Of a DNA stretch of 64,000 nucleotides, positions 62,758 to 64,000 are shown piece by piece. This DNA comes from Bradyrhizobium diazoefficiens. Lineage in GTDB: Bacteria; Pseudomonadota; Alphaproteobacteria; Rhizobiales; Xanthobacteraceae. Position numbers and translations under genes: made by a program. The notes under the pieces were generated by a model. It had not been told where the DNA came from, did no database searches, and saw nothing but the letters and a program-made list of their open reading frames with translations. The DNA lies in assembly GCF_016616425.1 (NCBI RefSeq), contig NZ_CP067101.1, positions 1,488,001 to 1,552,000 of the forward strand, in the 5' to 3' direction. The first letter of the stretch is position 1, and each line of letters begins with the position of its first letter.

Positions 62758-63954
62758 TTACTTGATGCGCAAGACCTCGACGCCAGGCAGGGGCTTGCCT
62801 TCCATCCATTCGAGGAACGCGCCACCGGCGGTCGAGACATAAGTGAAGTCACCGGCCACATGGGCCTGGTTGAGCGCCGCGACGGTGTCGCCGCCGCCCG
62901 CGATCGAGATCAGCTTCTTGGCCTTGGTGCGCTCGGCAGCGTGCTTGGCGGCCGCGACCGTGCCGCGGTCGAACGGCTGCATCTCGAACGCGCCCAAGGG
63001 TCCGTTCCAGACCAAGGTTGCCGCGTCGTCGATCGCGGCGTGCACGCGGGCGATCGACTGCGGGCCGACATCGAGGATCATGCCGTCGGCGGGGATCGCA
63101 TCGAGCCCATAGGCGTGCGACGGCGCGTTGGCGGCGAAGTGATAGGCAACGGTTGCGTCGACCGGCAGGATGATGGCGCAGTTGGCGGCTTCCGCCTTCT
63201 CCATGATGCGCAGCGCGGTGGCGGCGAGATCCTTCTCGGCCAGCGACTTGCCGACCGCGACGCCCTGGGCGTGCAGGAAGGTGTTGGCCATGCCGCCGCC
63301 GATCACCAGCGCATCGACCTTGCTCACGAGGTTTTCGAGCAGGTCGATCTTGGTCGAGACCTTGGCGCCGCCGATGATCGCGATGACCGGCTTGGTCGGC
63401 GAGCCCAGCGCCTTTTCCAGCGCGTCGAGCTCGGCCTGCATGGTGCGGCCGGCATAGGCCGGCAGCTTGTGGCCGAGGCCTTCGGTCGAGGCGTGGGCGC
63501 GATGCGCGGCCGAGAACGCGTCATTGACCCAAATGTCGCCGAGCCTTGCCAATTCCGCGACGAAGGCGGGATCGTTCTTCTCCTCTTCCTTGTGGAAGCG
63601 GGTGTTCTCCAGGCACAGGATGTCGCCGTCCTTCAAGTCCGCGACGGCCTTGGCTGCGGGCTCGCCGATGCAGTCATCGGCGAACGCAACGGGCTTGTTC
63701 ACGACCTTGGCCAGGGCTCCGGCGACGGGTCTGAGCGATTCCTTGGTATCGCGCCCCTTCGGCCGGCCGAAATGAGCGAGCAGGATGACCTTGCCGCCCT
63801 TGTCCGAGATTTCGGTGATGGTCGGCGCGACGCGCTCGAGCCGGGTCGTGTCGCTGACGCGGCCGTTGTCCATGGGCACGTTGAGATCGACGCGCAGCAG
63901 CATGCGTTTGCCCTTCACGTCGACGTCGTCGAGGGTGCGGAATTTGTTGGTCAT
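62758..63954 (-). CDS. pgk: Phosphoglycerate kinase
   Basis: A 398-residue glycolytic and gluconeogenic kinase. '[20 protein letters not shown]', '[20 protein letters not shown]', '[18 protein letters not shown]', '[20 protein letters not shown]' and C-terminal '[19 protein letters not shown]' are complete. RBS GGGCCTCCG precedes ATG 63954. It heads the aldolase cluster in this window. Confidence 0.98.
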   Translation of the reverse strand: MTNKFRTLDDVDVKGKRMLLRVDLNVPMDNGRVSDTTRLERVAPTITEISDKGGKVILLAHFGRPKGRDTKESLRPVAGALAKVVNKPVAFADDCIGEPAAKAVADLKDGDILCLENTRFHKEEEKNDPAFVAELARLGDIWVNDAFSAAHRAHASTEGLGHKLPAYAGRTMQAELDALEKALGSPTKPVIAIIGGAKVSTKIDLLENLVSKVDALVIGGGMANTFLHAQGVAVGKSLAEKDLAATALRIMEKAEAANCAIILPVDATVAYHFAANAPSHAYGLDAIPADGMILDVGPQSIARVHAAIDDAATLVWNGPLGAFEMQPFDRGTVAAAKHAAERTKAKKLISIAGGGDTVAALNQAHVAGDFTYVSTAGGAFLEWMEGKPLPGVEVLRIK

Positions 63955-63975
63955 CGGAGGCCCTTGTCCCGGGCT

Positions 63976-64000
63976 CTACCAGCGGCGCGTGGTGCCGCTG
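63976..64000 (-). CDS. Possible 3' end of an upstream gene
   Basis: On the minus strand an open frame runs in from the window edge and stops at TAG 63976-63978, giving ...SGTTRRW. A small gene or gapdh-cluster gene upstream of pgk is possible, but eight codons cannot be identified. Confidence 0.25.

Overview
The window looks like a chromosomal segment of a Bradyrhizobium-type alphaproteobacterium (Nitrobacteraceae). The evidence is high GC with GC-rich third codon positions, a UreE with a very His-rich tail, a CysNC fusion beside an APS-reductase-type CysH, an RcdA homologue, four promoter-like sites matching the alphaproteobacterial EcfG (general stress sigma factor) consensus, and dense families of palindromic intergenic repeats. 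The assignment comes from gene content and sequence style only; no database search was run. I saw no tRNA, rRNA, CRISPR array, transposase or prophage.

Layout. 0-5.6 kb: urease operon, reading ureD (3' end), ureA, ureB, a MESH1-like small alarmone hydrolase, ureC, an ABM-fold monooxygenase, ureE, ureF, ureG. 5.9-9.6 kb: an HWE-type histidine kinase with a degraded ATP-binding domain, a TetR regulator and an OpgC-like acyltransferase. 9.7-14.1 kb: envelope and stress genes (holin-like protein, DUF883, AI-2E transporter, L,D-transpeptidase, DUF2865, a 51-residue membrane protein, CsbD), three of them behind EcfG-like promoters. 14.2-16.4 kb: malate synthase G. 16.9-24.5 kb: assimilatory sulfate reduction as two divergent units, cysD-cysNC leftward and cysG-DUF2849-cysI-DUF934-cysH rightward. 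24.6-31.5 kb: CAP-domain lipoprotein, a patatin/3-hydroxybutyrate dehydrogenase pair, TauE/SafE permease, polysaccharide flippase, DsbD-alpha protein and YqgE. 31.8-34.4 kb: a TfdA-like dioxygenase and two SDRs. 34.5-41.5 kb: CsbD-like protein, SGNH-like protein, lytic transglycosylase, GalU, diguanylate cyclase and a small DUF protein. 41.7-47.5 kb: EAL phosphodiesterase, quinone oxidoreductase, DUF1192, a candidate small RNA, RcdA and L31. 47.7-57.7 kb: ABC exporter, GNAT, a MotA/MotB-like orphan stator pair, and an RND efflux adaptor and pump. 57.7-64 kb: inositol monophosphatase, Sel1-repeat protein, ThiE-like protein, class I and class II fructose-bisphosphate aldolases and phosphoglycerate kinase.

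The most unusual signals are non-coding. (1) A 163-bp MITE-like element occurs twice, differing at one base. Each copy has imperfect terminal inverted repeats and its own 5-bp target duplication (TCGAG in one, TCAAG in the other), and both sit in the centre of the same palindromic host repeat. A third copy of that host repeat is empty. (2) A roughly 100-nt candidate small RNA upstream of rcdA has two hairpins, two CU-rich anti-Shine-Dalgarno-like stretches and a strong terminator. (3) Four EcfG-like promoters precede small stress and membrane genes. Among the proteins, the MESH1-type hydrolase inside the urease operon, the HWE kinase lacking its N-box, and an SGNH protein lacking its Ser and His stand out.
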